9,579 nucleotides of DNA from an uncultured Actinomycetes bacterium (GCA_945957335.1 CAMFLJ010000130.1:1-9579); one strand, 5' to 3'; numbered from the stretch's first letter, positions 1 to 6,344 are shown. Translations and numbers: made by a program. The notes: generated from the sequence alone by a model not told the origin.

Positions 1-645
1 GATCAGGCCCATCTGCACGGCGCCGAGCACGTCCTCGAGCTCGCGCTCGCCGCTGTAGCGCTCGTCGCCGAGCCAGGTGTCCTCGGGGCCCCAGAACACC
101 TCGTCGGGCTCGAACACGTCGTCGCGCCCGAAGCTGAACCCGAAGGTGTCGAAGCCCATGTCCTCGAGGGCGACGTTGCCGGCGAGGACGATGAGGTCGG
201 CCCACGACACCGCGTCGCCGTGCTTCTGCTTGACCGGCCACAGCAGGCGGCGGGCCTTGTCGAGGTTGGCGTTGTCCGGCCAGCTGTTGAGCGGCGCGAA
301 GCGCTGGAGGCCGGCACCGGCGCCACCGCGCCCGTCGCCGATGCGGTACGTGCCGGCCGCGTGCCACGCCATGCGGATGAACAGCGGGCCGTAGTGGCCG
401 TAGTCGGCGGGCCACCAGTCCTGAGAGGTGTGCATCACCTCGACGAGGTCGCGCTTCAGCTCGTCGACGTCGACCCCGGCCAAGGCGTCGGCGTACCGGA
501 AGCCGTCACCGCGCGGGTCGGGCCGGCGCTCGTGCGGGCGCAGCACCGAGAGGTCGAGCTGCTCGGGCCACCAGTCCCGGTTCGAGCGGGGCCTGTGGGC
601 CTCCGGCTCGGGGGCGGGGATGACGGGGTTCTCGCTCTCGGACAC
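1..645 (-). CDS. katG: Catalase-peroxidase KatG, N-terminal part (cut by window edge)
   Basis: Bifunctional haem catalase-peroxidase that removes hydrogen peroxide in the cytoplasm. The 215 codons present are the start of the N-terminal haem domain, about 30% of a family protein of roughly 740 residues. The distal haem signature RMAWHAAGTYR gives Arg91, Trp94 and His95, equivalent to Arg104, Trp107 and His108 of M. tuberculosis KatG. It is followed by the family blocks GGAGAGLQRFAPLNSW (107-122) and SWADLIVLAGNVALEDMGF (147-165). The frame leaves the window after VQMGLI, one codon before the expected Tyr of the Met-Tyr-Trp crosslink. The start is GTG at 645, chosen because GGGAGG (652-657) lies six bases upstream and because the family N-terminus fits. 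The upstream neighbour on the same strand is a PAS-SpoIIE phosphatase, not furA. The identification is secure; the rest of the gene is unseen. Confidence 0.97.
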   Translation of the reverse strand, partial: MSESENPVIPAPEPEAHRPRSNRDWWPEQLDLSVLRPHERRPDPRGDGFRYADALAGVDVDELKRDLVEVMHTSQDWWPADYGHYGPLFIRMAWHAAGTYRIGDGRGGAGAGLQRFAPLNSWPDNANLDKARRLLWPVKQKHGDAVSWADLIVLAGNVALEDMGFDTFGFSFGRDDVFEPDEVFWGPEDTWLGDERYSGERELEDVLGAVQMGLI

Positions 646-651
646 GACGTG

Positions 652-657
652 CCTCCC
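652..657 (-). promoter_or_regulatory. Shine-Dalgarno site of katG
   Basis: Read on the minus strand this is GGGAGG, six bases before the GTG at 645. It is the best ribosome binding site in the window. It decides the katG start and shows that this gene has a leadered mRNA, unlike several neighbours. Confidence 0.75.
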
Positions 658-665
658 TCGGGTCG

Positions 666-688
666 GCCCGTGGCTCGGCACCACGGGC
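666..688 (-). promoter_or_regulatory. Perfect 8-bp hairpin in the katG upstream region
   Basis: The arms GCCCGTGG (666-673) and CCACGGGC (681-688) are exact reverse complements around a 7-base loop. The hairpin sits 21-43 bases upstream of the katG start and about 90 bases beyond the phosphatase stop. It could shape the katG 5' leader or end the phosphatase transcript. No T-run follows on the minus strand, so neither role is settled. Confidence 0.45.
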
Positions 689-715
689 TCCGTGTCGCCC
701 GGGCGATGGGCCCGA

Positions 716-737
716 GTGACCGTTCGCGGAAGGTAAC
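716..737. promoter_or_regulatory. Imperfect dyad upstream of katG, possible operator over a -10
   Basis: The left arm GTGACCGTTC (716-725) and right arm GAAGGTAAC (729-737) are inverted repeats around GCG, with one mismatch and one extra base. On the minus strand the right arm includes TACCTT (735 to 730), a TAnnnT -10 candidate for katG that would give a leader of about 78 bases. No convincing -35 is visible. A repressor binding here would block that promoter. The symmetry is seen; the function is inferred. Confidence 0.35.
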
Positions 738-779
738 GACGTCGCGCCGCGGGTGTTCCGTCGGGGCGATCGTTTGTCG

Positions 780-2000
780 CTACCGCGCCGATCGACCGTC
801 CGGATCGTCCCGGTGGGGACCGCCCGCGGTGTCGAGGCGGACCGCCAGGACGCAGATGTCGTCGAAGCGGTCGGGCGGCGCGAGGGCGGTGTCGAGGAGG
901 GCGTCGACGAGCGCGTCGGGCTCGAGCAGCGCGCCCTCACCGGCCGCGGCCGCCAGCCGCTCCAACCCCGCGTCGATCGGCTCGTCGCGGCGCTCCACCA
1001 GGCCGTCGGTGAAGAGCACGACGGTGTCGCCCGGGTCGAGCTGCACCTGGAGCTCGCCGTAGGCCGTGCCGGTGACGGCCCCGAGCGGTGGGCCCGGGCG
1101 CCCCCACAGCAGCTCGGCCCGGCCGTCGGCGCGCACGTGCACCGGAGGGAGGTGGCCGGCGAGGGCGAGCACCAGCCGCGACGACGTCGTGTCGAGCGAC
1201 GCCAACGCCAGGGTGGCGACCTCGCCCGGCATGGTGGCCAGCAGCAGCCGGTTCAGCCGGTCGAGCACCGCACCGGGGCCGTGCCCCTCCACCAGCCACC
1301 CGCGCCCGGCGCTGCGGAGCTGCCCCATCGTCTCCACCGCGTCGATCCCGTGGCCGGCGACGTCGCCCACCGCCAGGTGGACGACCTCGGTGCCGGCATC
1401 GGCGAGGTGCAGAACGTCGAACCAGTCGCCGCCGACCCGCACCTCGCCCGCCGCGGCCCGGTAGGTGGCGCTGAGCCCCAGGCCGGGCACGTCGGGCAGC
1501 GTACGGGGCAGCAGCCCCTGCTGCAGGACCTCGATGGTGCTCTGCTGGCGCTCGACCTGGGTGCGCAGCGACTCCTCGACGAGCGCCCGCATCCGGTTCC
1601 GCTCGGTGACGTCGCGCACGAGCACGCCGATGCGGGGCGGTGCGCCCTCGGCGTCGGCCACGACCGGGTAGCAGCTCACCAGGGCCTCGATCCGGCGGCC
1701 CTGCCAGTTCTCGGTGGCGACCTCGAAGTCGAGCAGCGGCGAGCCGGTCGCCGGCAGCGACCGCACGAGCGGCCCGATCCGGTCGGTGATGTCGGGCCAC
1801 AGGTCGGCCATGTGCAGGCCGAGGTGGGCCTCGAGCGGGAACCCGTCGAGCTCGGCCAGCGCCTCGTTGACCCGCAGCACCCGCAGGTCGAGGTCGAGCA
1901 GGGCGAAGCCCACCGGGGCGCGGCGCAGGACGGTGTCGAGCAGCGAGGCGGTGAGCGCGAGCTCGCGCTCGGCGTCCCGGGGCGAGCTCCGTTCGGCCAT
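780..2000 (-). CDS. PAS domain plus SpoIIE/PP2C-type Ser/Thr phosphatase
   Basis: A 406-residue cytoplasmic signalling phosphatase of the RsbU/RsbP type. Such proteins usually dephosphorylate an anti-sigma antagonist and so release a sigma factor or another partner. An N-terminal PAS domain (about 20-135: RAPVGFALLDLDLRVLRVNEA, ending DVTERNRMRAL) is followed by a helical linker (about 136-160) and the hinge LQQGLLPRTLP. The PPM fold then shows GGDWFD (190-195, Asp192), GDVAGHG (212-218, Asp213), LFTDGLVE (Asp332) and DDICVLAV (Asp380/381), so the metal-binding Asp residues are all present. It has no membrane segment and no fused kinase or STAS domain, and no rsbV/rsbW-like gene is adjacent, so the target is unknown. 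The ATG at 2000 is supported by TAGGGT eight bases upstream, which suggests a leaderless mRNA. It is divergent from the acyltransferase gene; the PAS ligand cannot be told. Confidence 0.94.
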   Translation of the reverse strand: MAERSSPRDAERELALTASLLDTVLRRAPVGFALLDLDLRVLRVNEALAELDGFPLEAHLGLHMADLWPDITDRIGPLVRSLPATGSPLLDFEVATENWQGRRIEALVSCYPVVADAEGAPPRIGVLVRDVTERNRMRALVEESLRTQVERQQSTIEVLQQGLLPRTLPDVPGLGLSATYRAAAGEVRVGGDWFDVLHLADAGTEVVHLAVGDVAGHGIDAVETMGQLRSAGRGWLVEGHGPGAVLDRLNRLLLATMPGEVATLALASLDTTSSRLVLALAGHLPPVHVRADGRAELLWGRPGPPLGAVTGTAYGELQVQLDPGDTVVLFTDGLVERRDEPIDAGLERLAAAAGEGALLEPDALVDALLDTALAPPDRFDDICVLAVRLDTAGGPHRDDPDGRSAR

Positions 2001-2008
2001 CGGGGCGG

Positions 2009-2014
2009 ACCCTA
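2009..2014 (-). promoter_or_regulatory. -10 element (TAGGGT) for leaderless phosphatase mRNA
   Basis: Minus-strand TAGGGT ends eight bases before the ATG at 2000, so transcription would start at or next to the A of the start codon. There is no Shine-Dalgarno sequence. No recognisable -35 is seen; that region is a run of C and G (about 2023-2050). Confidence 0.6.
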
Positions 2015-2051
2015 GGTGGATCGCGCCCCCGGGGGGCCGTGCCCCGGGGGA

Positions 2052-2087
2052 GTGACCGAAGCGTCACGGAAATGGCACGAAAGTGAC
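2052..2087. promoter_or_regulatory. GTGAC/GTCAC half-site cluster in divergent promoter region
   Basis: GTGAC (2052-2056), GTCAC (2063-2067) and GTGAC (2083-2087) alternate in orientation. The first pair forms a GTGAC-N6-GTCAC dyad. The cluster lies between the divergent phosphatase and acyltransferase genes, upstream of the acyltransferase -10 candidate. It resembles a regulator site, but the spacing does not match the CRP consensus (GTGA-N6-TCAC), because here GTGA and TCAC are eight bases apart. The regulator is unknown. Confidence 0.35.
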
Positions 2088-2110
2088 CTCCATCGACCCC
2101 GCGACCTCCC

Positions 2111-2116
2111 TAGAGT
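2111..2116 (+). promoter_or_regulatory. Candidate -10 (TAGAGT) for the acyltransferase gene
   Basis: TAGAGT fits the TAnnnT pattern of the other -10 candidates here. It would give a leader of about 27 bases before the ATG at 2151, with GGGGG at 2134-2138 as a weak, distant ribosome binding site. No good -35 is seen at the usual spacing. Confidence 0.4.
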
Positions 2117-2150
2117 CTCCGAGGGCCCTGGGCGGGGGCCTCTTCTGTCG

Positions 2151-4040
2151 ATGACCATCACGAGCCCTCCCCCCACCGCGCCCCCGACGCCCTCCGCGAC
2201 CCCGAAGGTCGGCTACATGCCGGCCCTCGACGGGCTGCGCGCGCTCGCCGTGCTGGTCGTGGTGCTCTACCACGGCGAGGTGTCGTCGCTGCCCGGCGGG
2301 TTCCTGGGCGTCGAGGTCTTCTTCGTCATCAGCGGCTACCTCATCACCGCCCTGCTGGTGGCCGAGCGGACCAGCACCGGCGGCACCGCCTACCTGCACT
2401 TCTGGGCCCGGCGCGCCCGGCGCCTGCTGCCCGCGCTCTTCGCCCTGGCGGCGGTGGTGGGCACGTGGTGGCTGGTGTTCCACCACGACGAGGTGGCCAC
2501 GATCCGCGGCGACATCGCGGGGGCGCTCACCTACGTCACGAACTGGTACCAGATCGTGGTGCGCCAGTCGTACTTCGAGGCGATGGGCCGCCCGTCGCCG
2601 CTGCGCCACCTGTGGTCGCTCGCCGTGGAGGAGCAGTTCTACCTGATCTGGCCGGTGGCCCTCGCCGGCATCTGGCGCCTGACCGGCGGCCGCCGGTCGC
2701 GCATGGCCTGGATCACGCTGGCCCTGGCCGCGGCCTCGGCCGTGCTGGCCATGTCGCTCTACCACCCGGGCGCCGATCCGTCGCGGGTGTACTACGGCAC
2801 CGACACCCGGGCCGCCGGCGTGCTGCTCGGCGCCCTGCTCGCCATCGTCGTCCCGCCCTGGCGGATGCGGGCCTCGATCCCCCGCGGCGGCTCGCGGGCG
2901 CTGGACGTGATCGGGCTGGTCGGCATCGGCGGCATCATCGTGATGGTCCTCCGCGTCAGCGAGCTCGAGCCCTTCGTCTACCAGGGCGGTTTCGTGGTGC
3001 TCGACGTGCTCACCGTCGCCGCCATCCTCGCCCTCGTGCACCCGTGCACCACCGTGTGGGCCCGCATCTTCTCGTGGAAGCCGTTGCTCTGGATCGGCCG
3101 GCGCTCCTACGGCATCTACCTGTGGCACTGGCCGGTGTTCGTGCTCACCCGGCCCGGGGTCGACATCGGGCTCACCGGCTTCCCGTTGCTCGTGCTGCGC
3201 CTGGCCCTCACCTTCGGCATCGCCGAGCTGTCGTACCGCTACGTCGAGATGCCCGTGCGCAACGGCGCCCTCGGCCGCTGGTGGGCCCGCCGCAACGAGC
3301 CCACCGGTCGCCTCACCCCGTCGACCCGCCGGGCCATCGGCGTGGGCACCCTCGCCGCGGTGTCGGTCCTGGCCCTGCTGCTCGTCACCGCCCCTCGGGT
3401 CGACAAGCTCGAGGGCGTCGACCTGGCCGGGGTCAGCACCGACGACCTCGGCAACCTGCTCGACGAGACCACCACACCGCCGAGCACCGAGCCGGCCACC
3501 ACGACCACCACCCTCGACGCCACGGCCACCACCGTCCCGCTGGTCACCACCACCACCGCACCGCCCCTCCCCCAGCCCGGCTCGTCGACCATCGCCATCG
3601 GCGACTCGGTGCTGCTCGGGGCCCGCAGCGCGGTGCGCGCCGCGCTGCCCGGCATCACCGTCAACGCCGAGGTCGGCCGGCAGTTCAACGTGCTGCCGTG
3701 GCTCGTCCCCCAGCTGTCCCAGGCCGGCGCCCTGCGCCCCAACGTCGTGCTGCACCTCGGCACCAACGGGCCGCCCACCAACTCCGATCTCGCCAAGGTG
3801 CTCGACGAGCTGGCCGGGGTGAACCGGGTCGTGCTGGTGAACACCAGCGTCGAGCGCTCGTGGCAGGACGAGACCAACAGCCGGATCGCGGCGGCCGCGG
3901 CGGGCCGGCCCAACGTGGTCGTGGCCGACTGGTACGCCGCCTCGGCCGGACACCCCGAGTACTTCGTCTCCGACGGCGTGCACCTCACCAAGGAGGGCGG
4001 CGCCGCCTACGCCGCCATGATCGCCGCCGCCCTGCGCTGA
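2151..4040 (+). CDS. Membrane O-acyltransferase, acyltransferase-3 plus SGNH domains (OatA-like)
   Basis: A 629-residue two-domain enzyme that should carry acetyl or acyl groups across the membrane and place them on an extracytoplasmic glycan. The acyltransferase-3 half (about 20-385) is multi-pass. It shows LDGLRALAVLVVVLYH (Asp27, Arg30, His41), GGFLGVEVFFVISGYLIT, FWARRARRLLPAL and HLWSLAVEEQFYLIWP. A last membrane segment (about 392-415) leads to a Thr/Pro-rich linker and an SGNH hydrolase-fold domain with GDS (Ser486), GTNG (Asn539) and DGVH (Asp608, His611), so the catalytic triad is complete. Length and order match peptidoglycan O-acetyltransferases of the OatA class; lipopolysaccharide-type or exopolysaccharide acylation is the alternative. 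The ATG at 2151 is preferred over an upstream in-frame GTG at 2016, because the 45 extra residues look non-native and that GTG sits next to the divergent phosphatase -10. A strong hairpin follows the stop. Confidence 0.93.
   Translation: MTITSPPPTAPPTPSATPKVGYMPALDGLRALAVLVVVLYHGEVSSLPGGFLGVEVFFVISGYLITALLVAERTSTGGTAYLHFWARRARRLLPALFALAAVVGTWWLVFHHDEVATIRGDIAGALTYVTNWYQIVVRQSYFEAMGRPSPLRHLWSLAVEEQFYLIWPVALAGIWRLTGGRRSRMAWITLALAAASAVLAMSLYHPGADPSRVYYGTDTRAAGVLLGALLAIVVPPWRMRASIPRGGSRALDVIGLVGIGGIIVMVLRVSELEPFVYQGGFVVLDVLTVAAILALVHPCTTVWARIFSWKPLLWIGRRSYGIYLWHWPVFVLTRPGVDIGLTGFPLLVLRLALTFGIAELSYRYVEMPVRNGALGRWWARRNEPTGRLTPSTRRAIGVGTLAAVSVLALLLVTAPRVDKLEGVDLAGVSTDDLGNLLDETTTPPSTEPATTTTTLDATATTVPLVTTTTAPPLPQPGSSTIAIGDSVLLGARSAVRAALPGITVNAEVGRQFNVLPWLVPQLSQAGALRPNVVLHLGTNGPPTNSDLAKVLDELAGVNRVVLVNTSVERSWQDETNSRIAAAAAGRPNVVVADWYAASAGHPEYFVSDGVHLTKEGGAAYAAMIAAALR
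3460..3585 (+). repeat. Thr/Pro-rich low-complexity linker with ACC triplet runs
   Basis: Runs of ACC codons encode TTTPP, ATTTTT and VTTTTAPP (about residues 437-478 of the acyltransferase), between the last membrane segment and the SGNH domain. Such linkers are extended and often O-glycosylated in actinobacterial secreted proteins. The unit is a codon, so length changes would stay in frame. Confidence 0.7.
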
Positions 4041-4045
4041 CCGCG

Positions 4046-4070
4046 GCGACCCGTCGGACCGACGGGTCGC
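4046..4070 (+). terminator. Strong hairpin terminator after the acyltransferase gene
   Basis: A perfect 11-bp stem, GCGACCCGTCG (4046-4056) with CGACGGGTCGC (4060-4070), closes a GAC loop. It begins five bases after the stop codon. No U-tract follows, which is common for intrinsic terminators in GC-rich actinobacteria. It separates this gene from the dehydrogenase gene downstream. Confidence 0.75.
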
Positions 4071-4114
4071 ACCCACCTCGCGGGGGCGTGAGAACCTCTG
4101 GCGACCGCGGACGC

Positions 4115-4121
4115 GAGGGGG
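4115..4121 (+). promoter_or_regulatory. Shine-Dalgarno site of the SDR gene
   Basis: GAGGGGG lies eight bases before the ATG at 4130 and fixes that start. A long in-frame extension upstream through the acyltransferase gene is an artefact of GC-rich sequence. No TAnnnT -10 is visible between 4071 and 4129. Confidence 0.65.
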
Positions 4122-4129
4122 CGACGGGC

Positions 4130-5056
4130 ATGGGACGTCTGGACGGGCGGGTGGCGATCGTGACCGGCGCGGGTGGGGGCATCGGCCGCGAGCACGCGCT
4201 GCTGCTCGGGCGCGAAGGCGCGGCCGTGGTGGTCGACGACATCGGCACCCGCACCGGCGCCGACGCCGAGGCGGTGGCCGCGCAGATCCGCGACGCCGGC
4301 GGGGCCGCGGTGGCCACCACCGCGTCGGCCACGTGGGACGGCGCCGCCGAGATCGTGGGCACCGCCGTCGACGCGTTCGGCCGGGTCGACATCGTGGTCA
4401 ACAACGCCACCGCCGGGCGCAACGACGACCTGTGGGACTACTCCCGCGAGGAGTGGGACCTCACGATGGAGGTCAACCTCACCGGCTACTACGCGCTCAT
4501 GCGCGAGGCCGTGCCCCACATGGCCCGCCAGGGCGGGGGCGCCATCGTGAACACCAGCTCGGCGTCGGGCTTCGGGCACCCCTCCCACGGCGCCTACGCG
4601 GCGGCCAAGGAGGGCCTGATCGGGCTGACCCGCACCGCGGCGATGGAGCTCGGGCGCTTCGGCATCCGCACCAACGCCATCCGCCCGGTGGCGCTCACCG
4701 TGCAGGTCGCCGAGTACCACGAGCACTCCGCCCGCTGGCGCCGGCTGATGGACCTCACGATGGGCACCGGCACCACGCAGATGGACCCCGATGCCGTCTC
4801 CCCGGCCAAGGTCGCGCCGTTCGTCGTGTGGCTCTGCACCGACGCCGCCGCCGGCGTGAACGGGTGCACGTTCGCGGTGTGGGGCGACAAGGTCTCGCTG
4901 CTGGCCGAGCCCCGCCCGAAGGCCACGATCGAGCAGGCCGGCGGCTGGACGCTCGACGACCTCGACCGGGTGGCGCCCGACGAGCTGGTGCCGGGCCTGC
5001 GCAACCGCTGGACGCTGGCCGACAACCCCGACCTCCAGGAGTTCCCCGACGCCTGA
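4130..5056 (+). CDS. Short-chain dehydrogenase/reductase (SDR), classical type
   Basis: A 308-residue NAD(P)-dependent oxidoreductase acting on an alcohol or ketone. The Rossmann motif TGAGGGIG (12-19) is followed by an acidic residue at the end of the second strand (Asp36/37), which favours NAD over NADP. The active site is Asn116, Ser143/144, Tyr156 and Lys160 (NTSSAS, then YAAAK). The usual NNAG motif reads NNAT (91-94). The protein is longer than the 250-residue norm. Its tail after WLCTDAAAGVNG carries an extra segment (about 260-308, with GGWTLDDLDRV) that recalls the dehydrogenase part of MFE-2-like (3R)-hydroxyacyl-CoA enzymes and related actinobacterial steroid or lipid SDRs. A P450 gene begins 65 bases downstream on the same strand, so a joint oxidative pathway on a hydrophobic substrate is likely. 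Family is certain; substrate is inferred only. Confidence 0.94.
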   Translation: MGRLDGRVAIVTGAGGGIGREHALLLGREGAAVVVDDIGTRTGADAEAVAAQIRDAGGAAVATTASATWDGAAEIVGTAVDAFGRVDIVVNNATAGRNDDLWDYSREEWDLTMEVNLTGYYALMREAVPHMARQGGGAIVNTSSASGFGHPSHGAYAAAKEGLIGLTRTAAMELGRFGIRTNAIRPVALTVQVAEYHEHSARWRRLMDLTMGTGTTQMDPDAVSPAKVAPFVVWLCTDAAAGVNGCTFAVWGDKVSLLAEPRPKATIEQAGGWTLDDLDRVAPDELVPGLRNRWTLADNPDLQEFPDA

Positions 5057-5071
5057 AGGCGACCGCCTCGC

Positions 5072-5077
5072 TAGGGT
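5072..5077 (+). promoter_or_regulatory. Possible internal -10 (TAGGGT) before the P450 gene
   Basis: TAGGGT in the 65-base SDR-P450 gap matches the -10 form used by the phosphatase gene. It would give a leader of about 38 bases. No -35 is seen, and read-through from the SDR gene remains the simpler view. Confidence 0.3.
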
Positions 5078-5121
5078 GCGCGGCGGGCGGCCCGTCGGCC
5101 GCGCGACTCCCGGGGGGGACC

Positions 5122-6330
5122 ATGACCGACGTCGCCGCACCGCCGCTCCGGCTGGCCGATCCCGACACCTTCGCCGAGGGCGTGCCCCACGACGCCATCG
5201 CCGACCTGCGACGGCGCGAGCGCGTGGCCTGGCAGGAGATGGACGGCGAGCCCGGCCTCTGGGCCGTGCTCACCCACGCCGGCGTGCAGGCCGCGTCGCA
5301 GGACCCGGCCACGTTCTCGTCGCACCTCGGAGGCGTGCTGCTCGAGGACGCCGACGCCGAGAGCCTCGAGCAGTCCCGCGACATGCTCCTGGGGATGGAC
5401 CCGCCGCGGCACGGCGCGTACCGCCAGCCGCTGTCGCCGAGCTTCAAGCGCAGCGTGGTGGCGGGGCTGGAGGGCCAGGTGCGGGAGATCTGCCGCGAGA
5501 TCATGGCCGAGGCCGGCGAGCGCGGCCCGGAGGTCGAGCTGGTCCACGGGATCAGCGGCGTCCTGCCCTCGCGGGTGATCGGCACGCTGATGGGCCTCCC
5601 CGAGGTCGACTGGGCCCGCATCCACCTGCTGAGCGAGCAGATGCTCGCCACCCAGGATCCCGAGGCCAGCTACGACGCCGGCCGGGGCGCCATGGCCGAG
5701 ATGGCCGGCTACGCCATGGCCTTCGCCGCCGACCGGCGCTCCGGGCCGCTCCGGGGTGACGTCACCGATGTGCTGCTCGGCAGCGAGTTCGACGGGCGGA
5801 TGATGACCGACCTCGACTTCGCCCGCTTCTTCGTGCAGCTGGTCGCGGCGGGCAACGACACCACCAAGACCCTCACCTCGTCCGGCGTGGTGGCCCTCCT
5901 GCAGCACCCCGAGCAGATGGCGCTGGTGCGCGAGCGGCCCGAGCTGCGGGGCGCGGCGGTGGAGGAGATGCTGCGGTGGGCCAACCCGGTCCACTACATG
6001 CGGCGCACCGCCACCCGCGACACGGTGCTGGAGGGGGTCGAGATCGCGGCCGGCGACAAGGTGGCGCTCTACTACACCGCCGCGAACCGAGATGAAGCCG
6101 TGTTCGCCGACCCCGACGCCTTCGACGTCACCCGCGACCCGAACCGGCACCTCTCGTTCGGCATCGCCGAGCACTTCTGCCTCGGCGCCCACCTGGCCCG
6201 GCTCGAGGCCCGGCTGTTCTTCGACGCGCTGCTCGAGGCGTTCGAGCGGATCGAACCGGCCGGCGAGCCCGTCCGGCTCCGCTCCAACCTCGTGAACGGC
6301 TACCGCCTGGTGCCGGTGCACCTCGGTTGA
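5122..6330 (+). CDS. Cytochrome P450, soluble bacterial class
   Basis: A 402-residue haem-thiolate monooxygenase of normal length for soluble bacterial P450s, with no membrane anchor, so it should need a ferredoxin and reductase. None is encoded here. The I-helix has AGNDTT (243-248, acid-alcohol pair Asp246/Thr247), the K-helix ExxR is Glu282-Met-Leu-Arg285, and the haem loop FGIAEHFCLG (346-355) supplies the ligand Cys353. The loop departs from FGxGxHxCxG by having Ala349 for the second Gly. The DPPRHGAYRQPLSPSF segment (93-108) is the usual C-helix region. The ATG at 5122 has a run of seven G at 5112-5118 as ribosome binding site. It is probably co-transcribed with the SDR. The layout recalls steroid, fatty-acid or terpenoid oxidation sets of actinobacteria, but no CYP family or substrate can be named with confidence. 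Confidence 0.97.
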   Translation: MTDVAAPPLRLADPDTFAEGVPHDAIADLRRRERVAWQEMDGEPGLWAVLTHAGVQAASQDPATFSSHLGGVLLEDADAESLEQSRDMLLGMDPPRHGAYRQPLSPSFKRSVVAGLEGQVREICREIMAEAGERGPEVELVHGISGVLPSRVIGTLMGLPEVDWARIHLLSEQMLATQDPEASYDAGRGAMAEMAGYAMAFAADRRSGPLRGDVTDVLLGSEFDGRMMTDLDFARFFVQLVAAGNDTTKTLTSSGVVALLQHPEQMALVRERPELRGAAVEEMLRWANPVHYMRRTATRDTVLEGVEIAAGDKVALYYTAANRDEAVFADPDAFDVTRDPNRHLSFGIAEHFCLGAHLARLEARLFFDALLEAFERIEPAGEPVRLRSNLVNGYRLVPVHLG

Positions 6331-6344
6331 CGCCCGGGTGGTCG

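Noticed and set aside
1..645. Truncated katG as a pseudogene
   Set aside because: The frame is intact to the window edge and conserved residues are present; the truncation is the window boundary.
753..2015. A 420-codon open frame on the plus strand across the phosphatase gene
   Set aside because: The product is a repetitive Arg/Gly/Val/Gln-rich string without motifs. The minus-strand frame carries all PAS and SpoIIE signatures.
2023..2050. CCCCCGGGGG-type palindromes between the divergent genes as a terminator or origin element
   Set aside because: Simple C/G runs form palindromes easily in such DNA. No gene ends here and no repeated boxes or AT-rich segment accompany them.
2016..2150. Upstream GTG start at 2016 for the acyltransferase
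   Set aside because: The added 45 residues are Pro/Arg/Gly-rich and unlike the family N-terminus. The GTG abuts the phosphatase -10, and the ATG at 2151 has a candidate -10 upstream.
3460..3585. ACC runs as a phase-variation repeat
   Set aside because: The unit is three bases and imperfect, so slippage would not shift the frame. It encodes a normal Thr-rich linker.
2064..4076. A 670-codon open frame on the minus strand opposite the acyltransferase gene
   Set aside because: Its product is low-complexity His/Gly/Arg/Asp-rich sequence with no family match, as expected from reading a GC-rich gene backwards. The plus-strand protein has clear domains and catalytic motifs.
2465..4129. Long in-frame extension of the SDR upstream through the acyltransferase gene
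   Set aside because: Absence of stop codons here is a GC effect. The ATG at 4130 has a Shine-Dalgarno and begins directly at the SDR N-terminus.
4333..5121. Long in-frame extension of the P450 into the SDR gene, suggesting a fusion
   Set aside because: The extra sequence is an off-frame reading of the SDR. The ATG at 5122 has a G-rich ribosome binding site and gives a normal-length P450.
5071..6321. A 416-codon minus-strand open frame opposite the P450
   Set aside because: Its His/Gly/Arg/Leu/Val-rich product has no recognisable motif, and the plus strand has all P450 signatures.
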